From the NCBI GenBank assembly GCA_003164305.1, contig PLSZ01000231.1, forward strand, positions 1 through 21,779: 21,779 nt of DNA, given 5' to 3'. The stretch's first letter is position 1, and the number at the start of each line of letters is the position of its first letter. The stretch comes from Acetobacteraceae bacterium (GTDB lineage: Bacteria; Pseudomonadota; Alphaproteobacteria; Acetobacterales; Acetobacteraceae). Shown piece after piece: positions 8,003 through 16,049 of the stretch. The position numbers and the translations under genes were made by a program. The notes below the pieces were generated by a model. That model was not told where the DNA came from. It saw nothing but the letters and a program-made list of their open reading frames with translations, and ran no database searches.

Positions 8003-10792
8003 TTGAACGATCGCCCGCACGACGTCCCGGCCGAAGAGGCGACACTGACCATCGATCGCCGCCGCGTCGATCGGCCCAGGGTGGGGCCGGACGTGGGGCC
8101 GGACGTGGGGCCGGACGTGGGGCCGGACGTGGGGTCGGACGTGGCGTCGGACGAATCGGACCAGGCGGCGGTGTTGCGCGGAATGCGCCGGAGGGCCGCA
8201 TGGCTGCGGCTTCAGGCCCGGATTTGCCTGGTGACGCTGGCGGTACTGCTGGCCGGCGGCGGCGTGATCTTTCTCGATGCCCGGACCATCGCGATGACGG
8301 AACTGGCCTTGCTGCCGGCGTTGCGGCCGCCTCCGGCCGTTCCCGCCGATGTCAGGCCCCATGCCGGCAAAGCTGATACCGCCAAACCCGGCGTGGATAC
8401 TCTCAACGGGGCGAAACAAGCCTCGATCGCCGCCGATGAAGTTCGGCTCACGCGCGGCCGCGAGGCCCTCGCGGCCGCGCGTCAACGCATCGTCGATCGC
8501 GTGGCGGGCGAGGTGAAACTGAACCAGCAACGACTGGGCTCGTTCGCCGCCGATACGTCCATCACCAGCGTCACCTTCGCCGATCCCACGCACGGGTGGG
8601 CCGCCGGTATCAATGGCACGATCCTGCTGACCACCGACGGCGGCGCGACGTGGCGAATCACCCCGAGCGGCACCACCAACGATCTGTTTTGCGTGCGGTT
8701 CGTGGACGCTTCGCGTGGTTGGGCGGTGGGCGATAAAGGCACGATCCTGTCGACCAACGATGGCGGGACCACCTGGCGCGCGCGCGACAGCGGCGGCACG
8801 GCCACTCTCACCGGCGTCGCCGCCTTCGGTCCCGACCGGGTCTGGGCTGTCGGCGCGGCCGGCACGATCCTGGTCAGCACCGATGGCGGAAGTTCCTGGC
8901 GGCGCGGCGTCAGTGGCATCGACAACGCCCTGACCTCGGTGCATTTCGCCAGCGCCACGCAAGGCTGGGCCGTGGGGCTGAACGGCACCATCCTGGCGAC
9001 CCGGGACGGCGGCACCACCTGGCAGAAGCGCGAAAGCGGCGTCACCGCCTCGCTCGCCAGCGTCTTTTTCACCGATCCCGGCCGCGGCTGGGCGGTCGGC
9101 GGCGGCGGCACCATCCTCGCCACGCTGGACGGCGGCGCCACCTGGTGGAAACGCCAAAGCGGCACGGCCAATTCGCTCACGGAGGCGCGGTTCGCCGACG
9201 CGAAGCACGGCATCGCCGTTGGCCGCGATGGCACGGTCCTGCTGACCGCCGACGGCGGCTTCGCCTGGAAGAAATCCGACAGCGCCACCGCCAACGACCT
9301 GTATGGCGCGACCTTCGCCGACCTCACCCACTCCTGGGCCGTCGGCGTGCGAGGCACCATCGTCAGTTCGGACGACGGCGGCGCGAGCTGGGAAATGCGC
9401 GACAGCGGCGTGGCCCATGCTTTGTCCGGCATCGCTTTCTCGACGCCCGATTCGGGTTGGGCCGTGGGCGATTCCGGAACCATCATGCGCACGACCAATG
9501 GCGGCGCGACCTGGAATGAAACCGAACCGGTCACGCGGGCAAGGCTGCGCGGCGTGTTCATCGCCGATTCAGGCCGCGGGTGGGCGGTCGGCGCCAACGG
9601 CACGATTCTGACTACCCCGGCGGTCCCGGACCAGGCGGCGCCTTCCCAGAACCCATCACCGGCCGGAGCCGCGCGAGACGGCTGGAGCAAACAAACGAGC
9701 GGCGTCACGGCTTCACTCGTCGGCGTATCTTTCTCCGGCGATACGAGCGGATGGGCGGTTGGCGCCGGTGGCACGATCCTCGGCACGGCCGATGGAGGCG
9801 CCACCTGGGCGAAGCAGGACCCCGGTGTTCAGGCAAACCTGTATGCGGTGTCGTTCATCTCGCCGTCGGCCGGGTGGGCGGTTGGCAATGGCGGCGCGAT
9901 CCTGGCCACCACCGATGGCGGCGCCACCTGGCGAAGCCGCGACAGTGGCACCGAGGACGATCTGCGCGGGCTGTATTTCAGCGATCCCACGCACGGTTGG
10001 GCGGTGGGCGCGAACGGCGCCATCCTGGCGACAACGGATGGCGGAGCCAAATGGTCGCGGCGCGACAGCACGACGCCGTTCGACCTCTACGCGATCCGGT
10101 TCACCGATCCGGTTCACGGTTCGGCCGTGGGAGCGCACGGCACATTGCTGCTGACCGGCGATGCCGGCGCGACCTGGCGGCAGCAGGACACCGGCTCCAC
10201 GGTGTCGTTCGTGAGCCTCGCCGCCGCCGGCCCATCGCGTCTTTGGGCGACCGGTGGCGACGGTTCGGTCCTGTCGATCACGGCGCCGGACACGGCCGCC
10301 CTCGCGACGGCCGAGCATCTGTCCGCCATGCGCGCGGCCTTGCGAGCGCTGGACGTCACTGACGACCGGATTGGTCAGCCGCTGGCGGATTTTATCGCGG
10401 CGGACACCGACCTGGCGGATCGCGGCGCCCAGGTGGAGCGGGAGAAGGCGGCGGCGGCGGCAGTGACGGCGGCGGTTCCGGCGCCGGCCGCGATGAAGGA
10501 ACCGCCGGCGAGCGACGAACGGATCCTGACCCTGGCGCACGATCCGATGATACTGGCCAGCGTCAACCGCGCCGCGATTTCCGTCTATGTGCTGTTGGCC
10601 GCTCTGATCCTGGCGGGCCTGACACGCCGGGCGACGCGGCTGACCGCGCACCTCGACGCCTGCGCCGACGCGCTGGCATTGAACGGCACCGGGAGCAACG
10701 CCGACTACATCGCGCTGGTTCGCGCGCTGTCGGCGACAACGACAATCCCTGACGAGTTGGCTTTGCGCGTCGACGGATTACGCGGAAAGTGA
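8003..10792 (+). CDS. Membrane-anchored YCF48-type beta-propeller repeat protein
   Basis: This 929-residue protein has a hydrophilic N-terminus with a VGPD repeat (27-50), a transmembrane helix (about 73-92), a linker with coiled-coil potential (about 135-180), and then fourteen YCF48/BNR-like units (188-763) with the core GWAVGxxGTILxTxDGGxTW. An Ala-rich helical part follows, then a second transmembrane helix (about 858-874) and a short, probably cytoplasmic, tail of some 55 residues. The inferred topology puts the propeller domain in the periplasm between two membrane anchors. YCF48 proteins assist photosystem II assembly in oxygenic phototrophs, but no photosynthesis gene is nearby, so the function here is unknown. 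Translation from TTG is supported by AAGGA at 7990-7994. Confidence 0.85.
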   Translation: MNDRPHDVPAEEATLTIDRRRVDRPRVGPDVGPDVGPDVGPDVGSDVASDESDQAAVLRGMRRRAAWLRLQARICLVTLAVLLAGGGVIFLDARTIAMTELALLPALRPPPAVPADVRPHAGKADTAKPGVDTLNGAKQASIAADEVRLTRGREALAAARQRIVDRVAGEVKLNQQRLGSFAADTSITSVTFADPTHGWAAGINGTILLTTDGGATWRITPSGTTNDLFCVRFVDASRGWAVGDKGTILSTNDGGTTWRARDSGGTATLTGVAAFGPDRVWAVGAAGTILVSTDGGSSWRRGVSGIDNALTSVHFASATQGWAVGLNGTILATRDGGTTWQKRESGVTASLASVFFTDPGRGWAVGGGGTILATLDGGATWWKRQSGTANSLTEARFADAKHGIAVGRDGTVLLTADGGFAWKKSDSATANDLYGATFADLTHSWAVGVRGTIVSSDDGGASWEMRDSGVAHALSGIAFSTPDSGWAVGDSGTIMRTTNGGATWNETEPVTRARLRGVFIADSGRGWAVGANGTILTTPAVPDQAAPSQNPSPAGAARDGWSKQTSGVTASLVGVSFSGDTSGWAVGAGGTILGTADGGATWAKQDPGVQANLYAVSFISPSAGWAVGNGGAILATTDGGATWRSRDSGTEDDLRGLYFSDPTHGWAVGANGAILATTDGGAKWSRRDSTTPFDLYAIRFTDPVHGSAVGAHGTLLLTGDAGATWRQQDTGSTVSFVSLAAAGPSRLWATGGDGSVLSITAPDTAALATAEHLSAMRAALRALDVTDDRIGQPLADFIAADTDLADRGAQVEREKAAAAAVTAAVPAPAAMKEPPASDERILTLAHDPMILASVNRAAISVYVLLAALILAGLTRRATRLTAHLDACADALALNGTGSNADYIALVRALSATTTIPDELALRVDGLRGK
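8081..8152 (+). repeat. 12-bp in-frame tandem repeat (VGPD x4, VGSD, VASD)
   Basis: Six consecutive 12-base units start at 8081, 8093, 8105, 8117, 8129 and 8141. The first four are identical (GTGGGGCCGGAC); the last two differ by one and two bases. They encode VGPD four times, then VGSD and VASD, in the N-terminal cytoplasmic tail of the propeller protein. Each unit is a multiple of three, so copy-number change would keep the frame. Such identical units are prone to slippage. Confidence 0.9.
8564..10291 (+). repeat. Fourteen YCF48-like units with a 123-bp period
   Basis: Units begin at 8564 and recur every 123 bases (41 codons) through unit 9 at 9548. Unit 9 is 57 codons long because a Pro/Ala-rich insert (PAVPDQAAPSQNPSPAG) replaces its DGG turn. 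Units resume at 9719 with the same 41-codon period, and unit 14 (from 10211) is a degenerate 27-codon end. Fourteen units would fit two seven-bladed propellers, but this is inference. Confidence 0.85.
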
Positions 10793-10813
10793 ACGTCGCC
10801 GGCCGGTGACGTT
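10792..10813. terminator. Palindrome between convergent genes
   Basis: AACGTCGCCGG followed by CCGGTGACGTT is a 22-base palindrome with one mismatched pair. It starts at the last base of the propeller gene's stop codon and lies 50 bases from the end of the convergent substrate-binding protein gene. A bidirectional terminator would fit, but no T run follows. Confidence 0.35.
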
Positions 10814-10863
10814 CGCTCCCGGGCCGCCGCCGCGCGAAACGAGGACCGTTACTTCCGCGTCGT

Positions 10864-12072
10864 TCAGTCGGCGTCCGCGTCGATGATTTCACCGAAATAG
10901 GTAAAGCGCTCGCCATCGAAACGAACCATCCGCAGCTTGCGCATCGGCTCATAATTCGTCGGACTGGTGGTGAGGTCGACCCCGTCGATCAGCATCGCGG
11001 GATGGAAGTGCTTCAGATTGGCCGCCTGCCGCATGACGTTTTCCCGGGTCAGATCGTCGCCGCACTGTTTCAGCACCTGCACCATCGTCTGTGCCTGAGC
11101 GTAACCAACCGCGTTTTGCGGATCTTCCAGGCTGCCGTCAGGAAAATACTTCTTCATCCACGCCAGCCATTCCCTGAAATCGGCATCGTTCTGAAACTGA
11201 GGATCCGTCGGATCCTTGACGAAGCCGGTCGATAGCACGCCTTTGGCTTTCTCCACTCCCGCCGGCCGCATCACCGGCCCGACCGAGGCCGCCGGATTGT
11301 CGATGAACTGCACCGGATGCCAGCCAATGTCGAAAGCCTTGCGAATTGCCTGCGCGGCGAATTTCGGCGTCGCGATATTGAAGAACACCGTTGCCCCGCT
11401 GCCCGCGAGATCGACGATCTGCGAATCCACCGTCGCGTCGGTCACTTCATACGTCGCTTCTTTTACGATCAGGCTGGAGGCTTTGTCGCCAAAGCGCTGC
11501 TGGAATCCCTTCAGAAAATCTTTGCCGAAATCGTCATTCTGATAAAGGATCGCGATCTTCGCGTCCGGCATGTGTTTCAATACGTAGCTGGCATAAACCC
11601 GCGCCTCGGCCTGGTAGGTCCAGGTGAATGTCATGGTCCAGGGGAAATGTTCGGGGTCCGCCCATTTCGTCGCGCCGCTGGCGAGAAACAGTTGCGGGAT
11701 CTTCTTGCCGTTGAGGTATTTTTGCACCGCGCCATTGGTCGCGGTTCCGAGCGAGCCGACGATGGCGAGAACGCCGTCCGCCTCGACCAGTTTGCGGGTC
11801 TGTTCGACGGTTTTCGGCGGGCTGAATCCATCGTCGATGGATAGCATGGTGATCTTGCGGCCATTCACGCCGCCCTGATCGTTGATCATCTGGTAATACG
11901 CGGCCTCGGCGCGGCCGAGGGTCGCGAACGCCGACAGCGGACCGCTGTAGGGCATGGTCTGACCGAGTTTGATCTCGGTGTCGGTGGCACCGGTATCGTA
12001 GCGTTTCTGCGCTGACGCGGCGGACGTCACGGCGATGGCGCACAGCGCCACGATGATGAAACGCGCGGACAT
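10864..12072 (-). CDS. ABC transporter substrate-binding protein (LivK-like, Peripla_BP_6)
   Basis: This 402-residue periplasmic binding protein of the branched-chain amino acid type captures a small ligand for an ABC importer. The start MSARFIIVALCAIAVTSAASA is a clear Sec signal peptide with cleavage before QKRYD. The mature part shows the family pattern: IKLGQTMPYSGPLSAF, INDQGGVNGRKI, VLAIVGSLGTATNGA and AILYQNDDFGKDFLKG. An ATG four codons upstream (12084) is possible, but the chosen ATG has GGGGGA just before it and begins the signal peptide. No permease or ATPase genes are adjacent, so this is an orphan receptor. Its ligand cannot be told from sequence. Confidence 0.93.
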   Translation of the reverse strand: MSARFIIVALCAIAVTSAASAQKRYDTGATDTEIKLGQTMPYSGPLSAFATLGRAEAAYYQMINDQGGVNGRKITMLSIDDGFSPPKTVEQTRKLVEADGVLAIVGSLGTATNGAVQKYLNGKKIPQLFLASGATKWADPEHFPWTMTFTWTYQAEARVYASYVLKHMPDAKIAILYQNDDFGKDFLKGFQQRFGDKASSLIVKEATYEVTDATVDSQIVDLAGSGATVFFNIATPKFAAQAIRKAFDIGWHPVQFIDNPAASVGPVMRPAGVEKAKGVLSTGFVKDPTDPQFQNDADFREWLAWMKKYFPDGSLEDPQNAVGYAQAQTMVQVLKQCGDDLTRENVMRQAANLKHFHPAMLIDGVDLTTSPTNYEPMRKLRMVRFDGERFTYFGEIIDADAD

Positions 12073-12085
12073 GATTTCCCCCATG

Positions 12086-12101
12086 TTCGGTTCAAACCGA
12101 A
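12086..12101. promoter_or_regulatory. Perfect inverted repeat upstream of the binding-protein gene
   Basis: TTCGGTT-CA-AACCGAA, a 7-bp stem with a two-base centre, ends 13 bases before the chosen start codon and just upstream of its ribosome binding site. It could be a repressor site or a leader hairpin that limits translation. No regulator is identified. Confidence 0.4.
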
Positions 12102-12156
12102 GTTGAGTCAGGGCTACTCCGAAAGACGCATGCTGGCCACCCCGGGAATGGCGGGT

Positions 12157-12342
12157 CAGCGATTCTCATTTTGGCGGAACCGCTTGAATTTCCCGTCATC
12201 CTCCGGCCTGGCCGGAGGATCGGCAGCCACGCGCCCGTCCGAAAATGTGTGACCATTCAAGGTTGTGCGGAATTGACTGATCCTCCGGCCAGGTCGGAGG
12301 ACGACGAATTGGGGAGGCCGATCGGCAATATGAGAACTGCTG
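12157..12342. mobile_element. MITE-like foldback element, family A, copy 1
   Basis: This 186-bp non-coding element has inverted ends: CAGCGATTCTCATTTTG on the left and, from the other strand, CAGCAGTTCTCATATTG on the right. Exact 9-bp direct repeats ATGGCGGGT flank it at 12148-12156 and 12343-12351, as expected for a target duplication. Inside are a 10-bp-stem palindrome (12198-12220), a conserved centre GTGTGACCATTCAA (12247-12260), a second palindrome around 12281-12303, and GACGAATTGGGGAG (12303-12316). It fills most of the gap between the PH-like gene and the binding-protein gene. No transposase is present. Confidence 0.75.
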
Positions 12343-12383
12343 ATGGCGGGTGGCCTCCGGCACCGGGGAGCGGGTGGCTGTGC

Positions 12384-12938
12384 TTACCGCGATACGCGCG
12401 GCGCGCTGGTTCGCTGGATCAGGTCGAACACCCGGCGCGCGTCGCCGATCGCCAGAAAGCGCGGCGTCGGATCCAGGGCTGGTGTGAGATTGCCCAACCC
12501 CTGATTGCCCCACCGGGTCGCTGATTGCCCGAACTGAATGGTGCCACGGCCGCCGCTGCCCTCGTCCAATCGCACATCGGGCAGCCGTTCCAGACTGATG
12601 GCGATGAAGCGGGCGAACGGCGCCGGCCGGGCGATGAGAACGCGGCGATCGGTAACCGCGTACGCCATGTCGCGCCGGAGCCAGGCGTCGAACAGGAAAC
12701 GGCCAACCACGAAATAAAGCCCAACACAGACGAACATCGCGCCGAACAGCGGAAAGAAACCGGGCGCTCGCTGGTTCGTCACCGACACCTCCCAGAAGAT
12801 CGCGAAACCGCACCACATCAGGCTGAATGGTATGAGCAACGCATCGCGGGGCATGAGCATGAGTCCCTGGCGCGGCTGACCCGACCAGAGCACACGCTCC
12901 CCGCTCAGCATCCGGCCCGCGAACAAATCGGTCGTCAT
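12384..12938 (-). CDS. Two-TM PH-like (bPH) domain membrane protein
   Basis: This 184-residue protein has a short N-terminus (MTTDLFAGRMLSGERVLWSGQPRQG) and two hydrophobic helices (about DALLIPFSLMWCGFAIFW and FFPLFGAMFVCVGLYFVVG). A cytoplasmic beta-rich part follows (YAVTDRRVLIA..., ISLERLPDVRL..., GRGTIQFG), resembling small bacterial PH-like membrane proteins. Function is unknown. The start was moved ten codons inward: this ATG has GGAGGA eight bases upstream (complement of 12947-12952), and the family begins near here. The gene is divergent from the VOC gene and upstream of element A1 and the binding-protein gene on the same strand. Confidence 0.75.
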   Translation of the reverse strand: MTTDLFAGRMLSGERVLWSGQPRQGLMLMPRDALLIPFSLMWCGFAIFWEVSVTNQRAPGFFPLFGAMFVCVGLYFVVGRFLFDAWLRRDMAYAVTDRRVLIARPAPFARFIAISLERLPDVRLDEGSGGRGTIQFGQSATRWGNQGLGNLTPALDPTPRFLAIGDARRVFDLIQRTSAPRVSR

Positions 12939-13061
12939 GCCTGTGGTCCTCCGGTGGTTCTTTGCCACGAAAATCTGTATTCATGCCATTCGGCTCGTTG
13001 CCCATGCGAACGGTGGACGCGTCGAGCGTGAACGGTTCAGTCCTTCCGGAGGCGACGGATC

Positions 13062-13457
13062 ATGGCGATCAACCTCAATCGCATTGGCCAGATCGCGCTC
13101 GCGGTCAGCGATGTGGATCGGGCGGAGGATTTCTATCGCAACTCGCTGGGACTGCGTCATTTGTACCGGTTCGGCGACCTGACATTCTTCGATTGCGCCG
13201 GCGTTCGGCTGCTGCTGGAAAAATCCCATGATCCCACGGCCGCCGGGCACGCCTCACCGATCTACTTCGCCTGTAACGATATCGCGCTCGCGGTGAGCGA
13301 GTCGCGGCGGCGCGGGGTGACGTTCGACGGCCCGCCACATCTGATCGCGAAGATGGACGATCACGATCTGTGGATGGCGTTTTTCCGGGACCCCGACGGG
13401 CACACGCTCGCGTTGATGCACGAAGCGCCGAAGGGTTATGTCCCATCGGACACCTGA
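13062..13457 (+). CDS. VOC-family protein (glyoxalase/bleomycin resistance fold)
   Basis: This 131-residue protein has the vicinal-oxygen-chelate fold: two beta-alpha-beta-beta-beta halves, with RIGQIALAVSDVDRAEDFYRN opening and WMAFFRDPDGHTLALMHE closing. VOC members include metal-dependent isomerases, dioxygenases and resistance proteins. The usual first metal-binding His (as in HVAL) is Gln here (GQIALAV), so a glyoxalase I activity is not assured. GGAGG at 13048-13052 lies nine bases before the ATG. It is divergent from the PH-like gene and 123 bp upstream of folP on the same strand. Confidence 0.88.
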   Translation: MAINLNRIGQIALAVSDVDRAEDFYRNSLGLRHLYRFGDLTFFDCAGVRLLLEKSHDPTAAGHASPIYFACNDIALAVSESRRRGVTFDGPPHLIAKMDDHDLWMAFFRDPDGHTLALMHEAPKGYVPSDT

Positions 13458-13580
13458 TCCGGCGAAATCCGGTCTGAGTTCGTCTTCCTGGCGGCGGTTT
13501 CCGCGCCGGGAAGTATAACGCCGAACCACATCTCGCCGGTCCGTTCGGCGCACCAGATCAGTTCTCACAAAAGGGCTCCG

Positions 13581-14435
13581 ATGGCCACCCCGTTCGCGAC
13601 GACTTCGAGCGATACGTTCCTCACATGGGCTGGTCTGACCCTCGACCGGCCGCGTGTCATGGGGGTGCTCAACGTCACCCCGGACAGCTTCAGCGACGGT
13701 GGCCGTCTCGATCCGGCCGCCGCCATCGCCGCGGGCCTCGCCATGCGCGACGACGGTGCCGACATCGTCGATGTAGGCGGGGAGAGCACGCGGCCCGGCG
13801 CCGCGCCGACCTCCCCGGAGCTGGAGCGCGCCCGCGTCCTGCCCGTCATCCGCGGCCTCGCGGCGGAAGGGGTGCGGATTTCCGTCGATACCCGCCACGC
13901 GGAGACCATGGCGGCCGCGCTCGACGCCGGCGCTTCCATCGTCAACGACGTCACCGCGCTGACCCATGACAAGGACGCCGCCGCGCTGGTCGCCGCGCGA
14001 GGCTGTCCGGTCATCCTGATGCACATGCGCGGCACGCCCGAGACGATGATGGGCCTCGCGCGCTATGACGACGTCGCGGCTGAGGTCATCGCCGAACTCG
14101 CGCGACGGCTCGCGGAAGCGGCGCGCGCGGGGATCCGGCGAGAGGCGATCGCCGTCGACCCCGGTTTCGGCTTCGCCAAGCATCCGCCCCATTCGCTGGC
14201 GCTGCTGCGCGGCCTCTCCGTGTTGCAATCGCTCGGCCGACCGATCGTCGCCGGCGTTTCGCGCAAAGGTTTCATTCGCTCCACGAGCGGGGAGCCCGAT
14301 CCGGCGCGCAACTTCCCCGGCTCCATCGCCGCCGGCCTGTTCGCGCTGAGCCAGGGCGCCGCGGTGCTGCGCGTCCACGACGTGAAGCAGACGGTGCAGG
14401 CGGTGCGCGTCTGGCACGCGCTGGTGGTACGATGA
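13581..14435 (+). CDS. folP: Dihydropteroate synthase
   Basis: FolP condenses p-aminobenzoate with 6-hydroxymethyl-7,8-dihydropterin diphosphate in folate synthesis and is the sulfonamide target. The 284 residues carry all signature blocks: MGVLNVTPDSFSDGG (27-41), DIVDVGGESTRPGA, ISVDTRHAETM, GASIVNDVTAL, PVILMHMRGTPE, IAVDPGFGFAK, VAGVSRKGFI, and a final LRVHDV. The start ATG has AAAAGGG five bases upstream. It heads the folP-glmM-thiD block, with a 191-bp gap to glmM. Confidence 0.97.
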   Translation: MATPFATTSSDTFLTWAGLTLDRPRVMGVLNVTPDSFSDGGRLDPAAAIAAGLAMRDDGADIVDVGGESTRPGAAPTSPELERARVLPVIRGLAAEGVRISVDTRHAETMAAALDAGASIVNDVTALTHDKDAAALVAARGCPVILMHMRGTPETMMGLARYDDVAAEVIAELARRLAEAARAGIRREAIAVDPGFGFAKHPPHSLALLRGLSVLQSLGRPIVAGVSRKGFIRSTSGEPDPARNFPGSIAAGLFALSQGAAVLRVHDVKQTVQAVRVWHALVVR

Positions 14436-14571
14436 GTCGCGTACCTGATCGTCTCGCGCGGCCACCGAAGCGGGGGAAATCCGCGACTGACCGGCGACGC
14501 GACGTCTGGCCGCCGGACGAAATTCTTCCTTTTCCGCCCTCCAGGGGGTAAACGAATCCGGGTCGATTGTT

Positions 14572-14593
14572 CCAACGGGGGTTCCCCCGGTGG
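14572..14593. promoter_or_regulatory. Strong hairpin in the glmM leader
   Basis: CGGGGG-TT-CCCCCG (14576-14589) is a perfect palindrome, extended by CCA and TGG arms with one mismatch. It lies about 35 bases before the glmM start. It may end folP transcription or shape the glmM leader. There is no T run, so a classical terminator is doubtful. Confidence 0.35.
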
Positions 14594-14626
14594 GCGGCGT
14601 CCCCATCGGGGCTTCACGGAGAGAGC

Positions 14627-16000
14627 ATGAACAACGGCAGGCGCCTGTTCGGCACCGACGGCATCCGGGGCACGGCGAATTCCGACCCCATGACCGCCGG
14701 AATCGCCCTTCGCCTGGGCCAGGCCGCTGGGCTGATGTTCACCCGCGGCACCCATCGCCACCGCGTCGTGATCGGCAAGGACACCAGGCTCTCCGGCTAC
14801 CTGATCGAGCCCGCGCTGACGGCGGGTTTCATCGGCGCCGGCATGGATGTGACGTTGCTCGGCCCGCTGCCGACCCCGGCCGTGGCAATGTTGACCCGCA
14901 GCCTGCGCGCCGACCTCGGTGTCATGATCTCCGCCTCGCACAATTCGTACGAGGACAATGGCATCAAGCTGTTCGGTCCCGACGGCAACAAGCTGTCCGA
15001 CGAGATGGAGCGCGAGATCGAGGCGCTGATGGACGCCGACCTGCACCATCGCATGGCGCCACCCGCCAAACTGGGCCGCGCCAACCGGCTGGATGACGCC
15101 GCCGGCCGGTATATCGAGGCGGCGAAAGGCAGTTTCCCACGCGGCCTGCGGCTCGACGACCTGAAAATCGTCATCGATTGCGCTCATGGCGCCGCCTACC
15201 GCGTCGCCCCCACCGTCCTCTGGGAACTGGGCGCCACCGTGATCCGCACCGGTGTCGAGCCCGACGGCTTCAACATCAACAAAGGCTGCGGTTCGACCGT
15301 GCCCGAGCATCTGTGCGGCCTGGTCGCCGAGCACAACGCCGATCTCGGCATCGCGCTGGATGGCGACGCCGACCGCCTGATCATGGCCGATGAGCGGGGC
15401 GAGATCATCGACGGCGATCAGGTGCTCGGTCTGATCGGCCGCTCCTGGCAGGAATCCGGCCGGCTGCGCGGCGACGGCATCGTTGCCACCGTGATGTCCA
15501 ATCTGGGCCTGGAACGCTTCCTCGGCGCGCGCGGCCTGAAACTGCACCGCACGCAGGTGGGCGACCGCTATGTCGCCGAATACATGCGCACGCACGGCCT
15601 CAACATCGGCGGCGAGCAATCCGGCCACCTGATCCTGTCCGACTTCGCGACTACCGGCGACGGCCTGCTGGCCGCGTTGCAGGTACTGGCCGTGCTGGTG
15701 GAGCGTCAGCGCAGCGCCTCGGAGGTGTGCCAGGTCTTCCGACGCCTGCCGCAGCGGCTGAAAAACGTGAGATTCTCAGGCATTTCGCCGTTGCGTCTGG
15801 AAACCGTGCAACGCGAGATCAAAGCCGCCGAAATCCGGCTGAATGGTGCCGGCCGCGTGCTGATCCGCGAAAGCGGCACCGAACCTCTGATCCGTGTCAT
15901 GGCCGAAGGCGAGGATGAAGCCGTCGTCCTGGAAGTGGTTGATTCGCTGTGCGCGATCATCGCCGACGCCGCCCGTCAGCCCGCCTCCGCCGCCGAATGA
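14627..16000 (+). CDS. glmM: Phosphoglucosamine mutase
   Basis: GlmM interconverts glucosamine-6-phosphate and glucosamine-1-phosphate, feeding UDP-GlcNAc for peptidoglycan and lipopolysaccharide. The 457-residue length is typical. Key sites are FGTDGIRG (8-15), the phosphoserine loop ISASHN (101-106, phosphoserine at Ser104 by comparison with E. coli Ser102), the metal loop DGDADR (245-250), the sugar loop GGEQSGHLI, and the phosphate loop [12 protein letters not shown]. The frame is open 20 codons further upstream, but this ATG matches the family start and has GGAG five bases before it. thiD follows after 49 bp. Confidence 0.97.
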   Translation: MNNGRRLFGTDGIRGTANSDPMTAGIALRLGQAAGLMFTRGTHRHRVVIGKDTRLSGYLIEPALTAGFIGAGMDVTLLGPLPTPAVAMLTRSLRADLGVMISASHNSYEDNGIKLFGPDGNKLSDEMEREIEALMDADLHHRMAPPAKLGRANRLDDAAGRYIEAAKGSFPRGLRLDDLKIVIDCAHGAAYRVAPTVLWELGATVIRTGVEPDGFNINKGCGSTVPEHLCGLVAEHNADLGIALDGDADRLIMADERGEIIDGDQVLGLIGRSWQESGRLRGDGIVATVMSNLGLERFLGARGLKLHRTQVGDRYVAEYMRTHGLNIGGEQSGHLILSDFATTGDGLLAALQVLAVLVERQRSASEVCQVFRRLPQRLKNVRFSGISPLRLETVQREIKAAEIRLNGAGRVLIRESGTEPLIRVMAEGEDEAVVLEVVDSLCAIIADAARQPASAAE

Positions 16001-16049
16001 TCCCGGTGCGTGACGGCGGGCGGAACCACGCCGCCAACGGACGCAACAC

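Noticed and set aside
7556..9418. 620-codon minus-strand frame opposite the propeller gene
   Set aside because: Its apparent repeats merely mirror the 123-bp and 12-bp repeats of the plus-strand gene, which has a ribosome binding site, membrane helices and a known repeat core.
8564..10291. Regular 123-bp repeats as a CRISPR-like or satellite array
   Set aside because: The repeats are in frame, diverged at third positions, and encode a well-known propeller repeat.
12196..12383. Peptide-like frames inside the family A elements (similar translations in both copies)
   Set aside because: The similarity is due to the shared DNA repeat. The frames have no proper start site and cross palindromes.
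13254..14606. 450-codon minus-strand frame opposite folP
   Set aside because: It covers a canonical folP and part of the VOC gene, and its translation has no recognisable domain.
14063..15628. 521-codon minus-strand frame opposite glmM
   Set aside because: glmM on the plus strand is full length with every active-site motif; this frame is a shadow.
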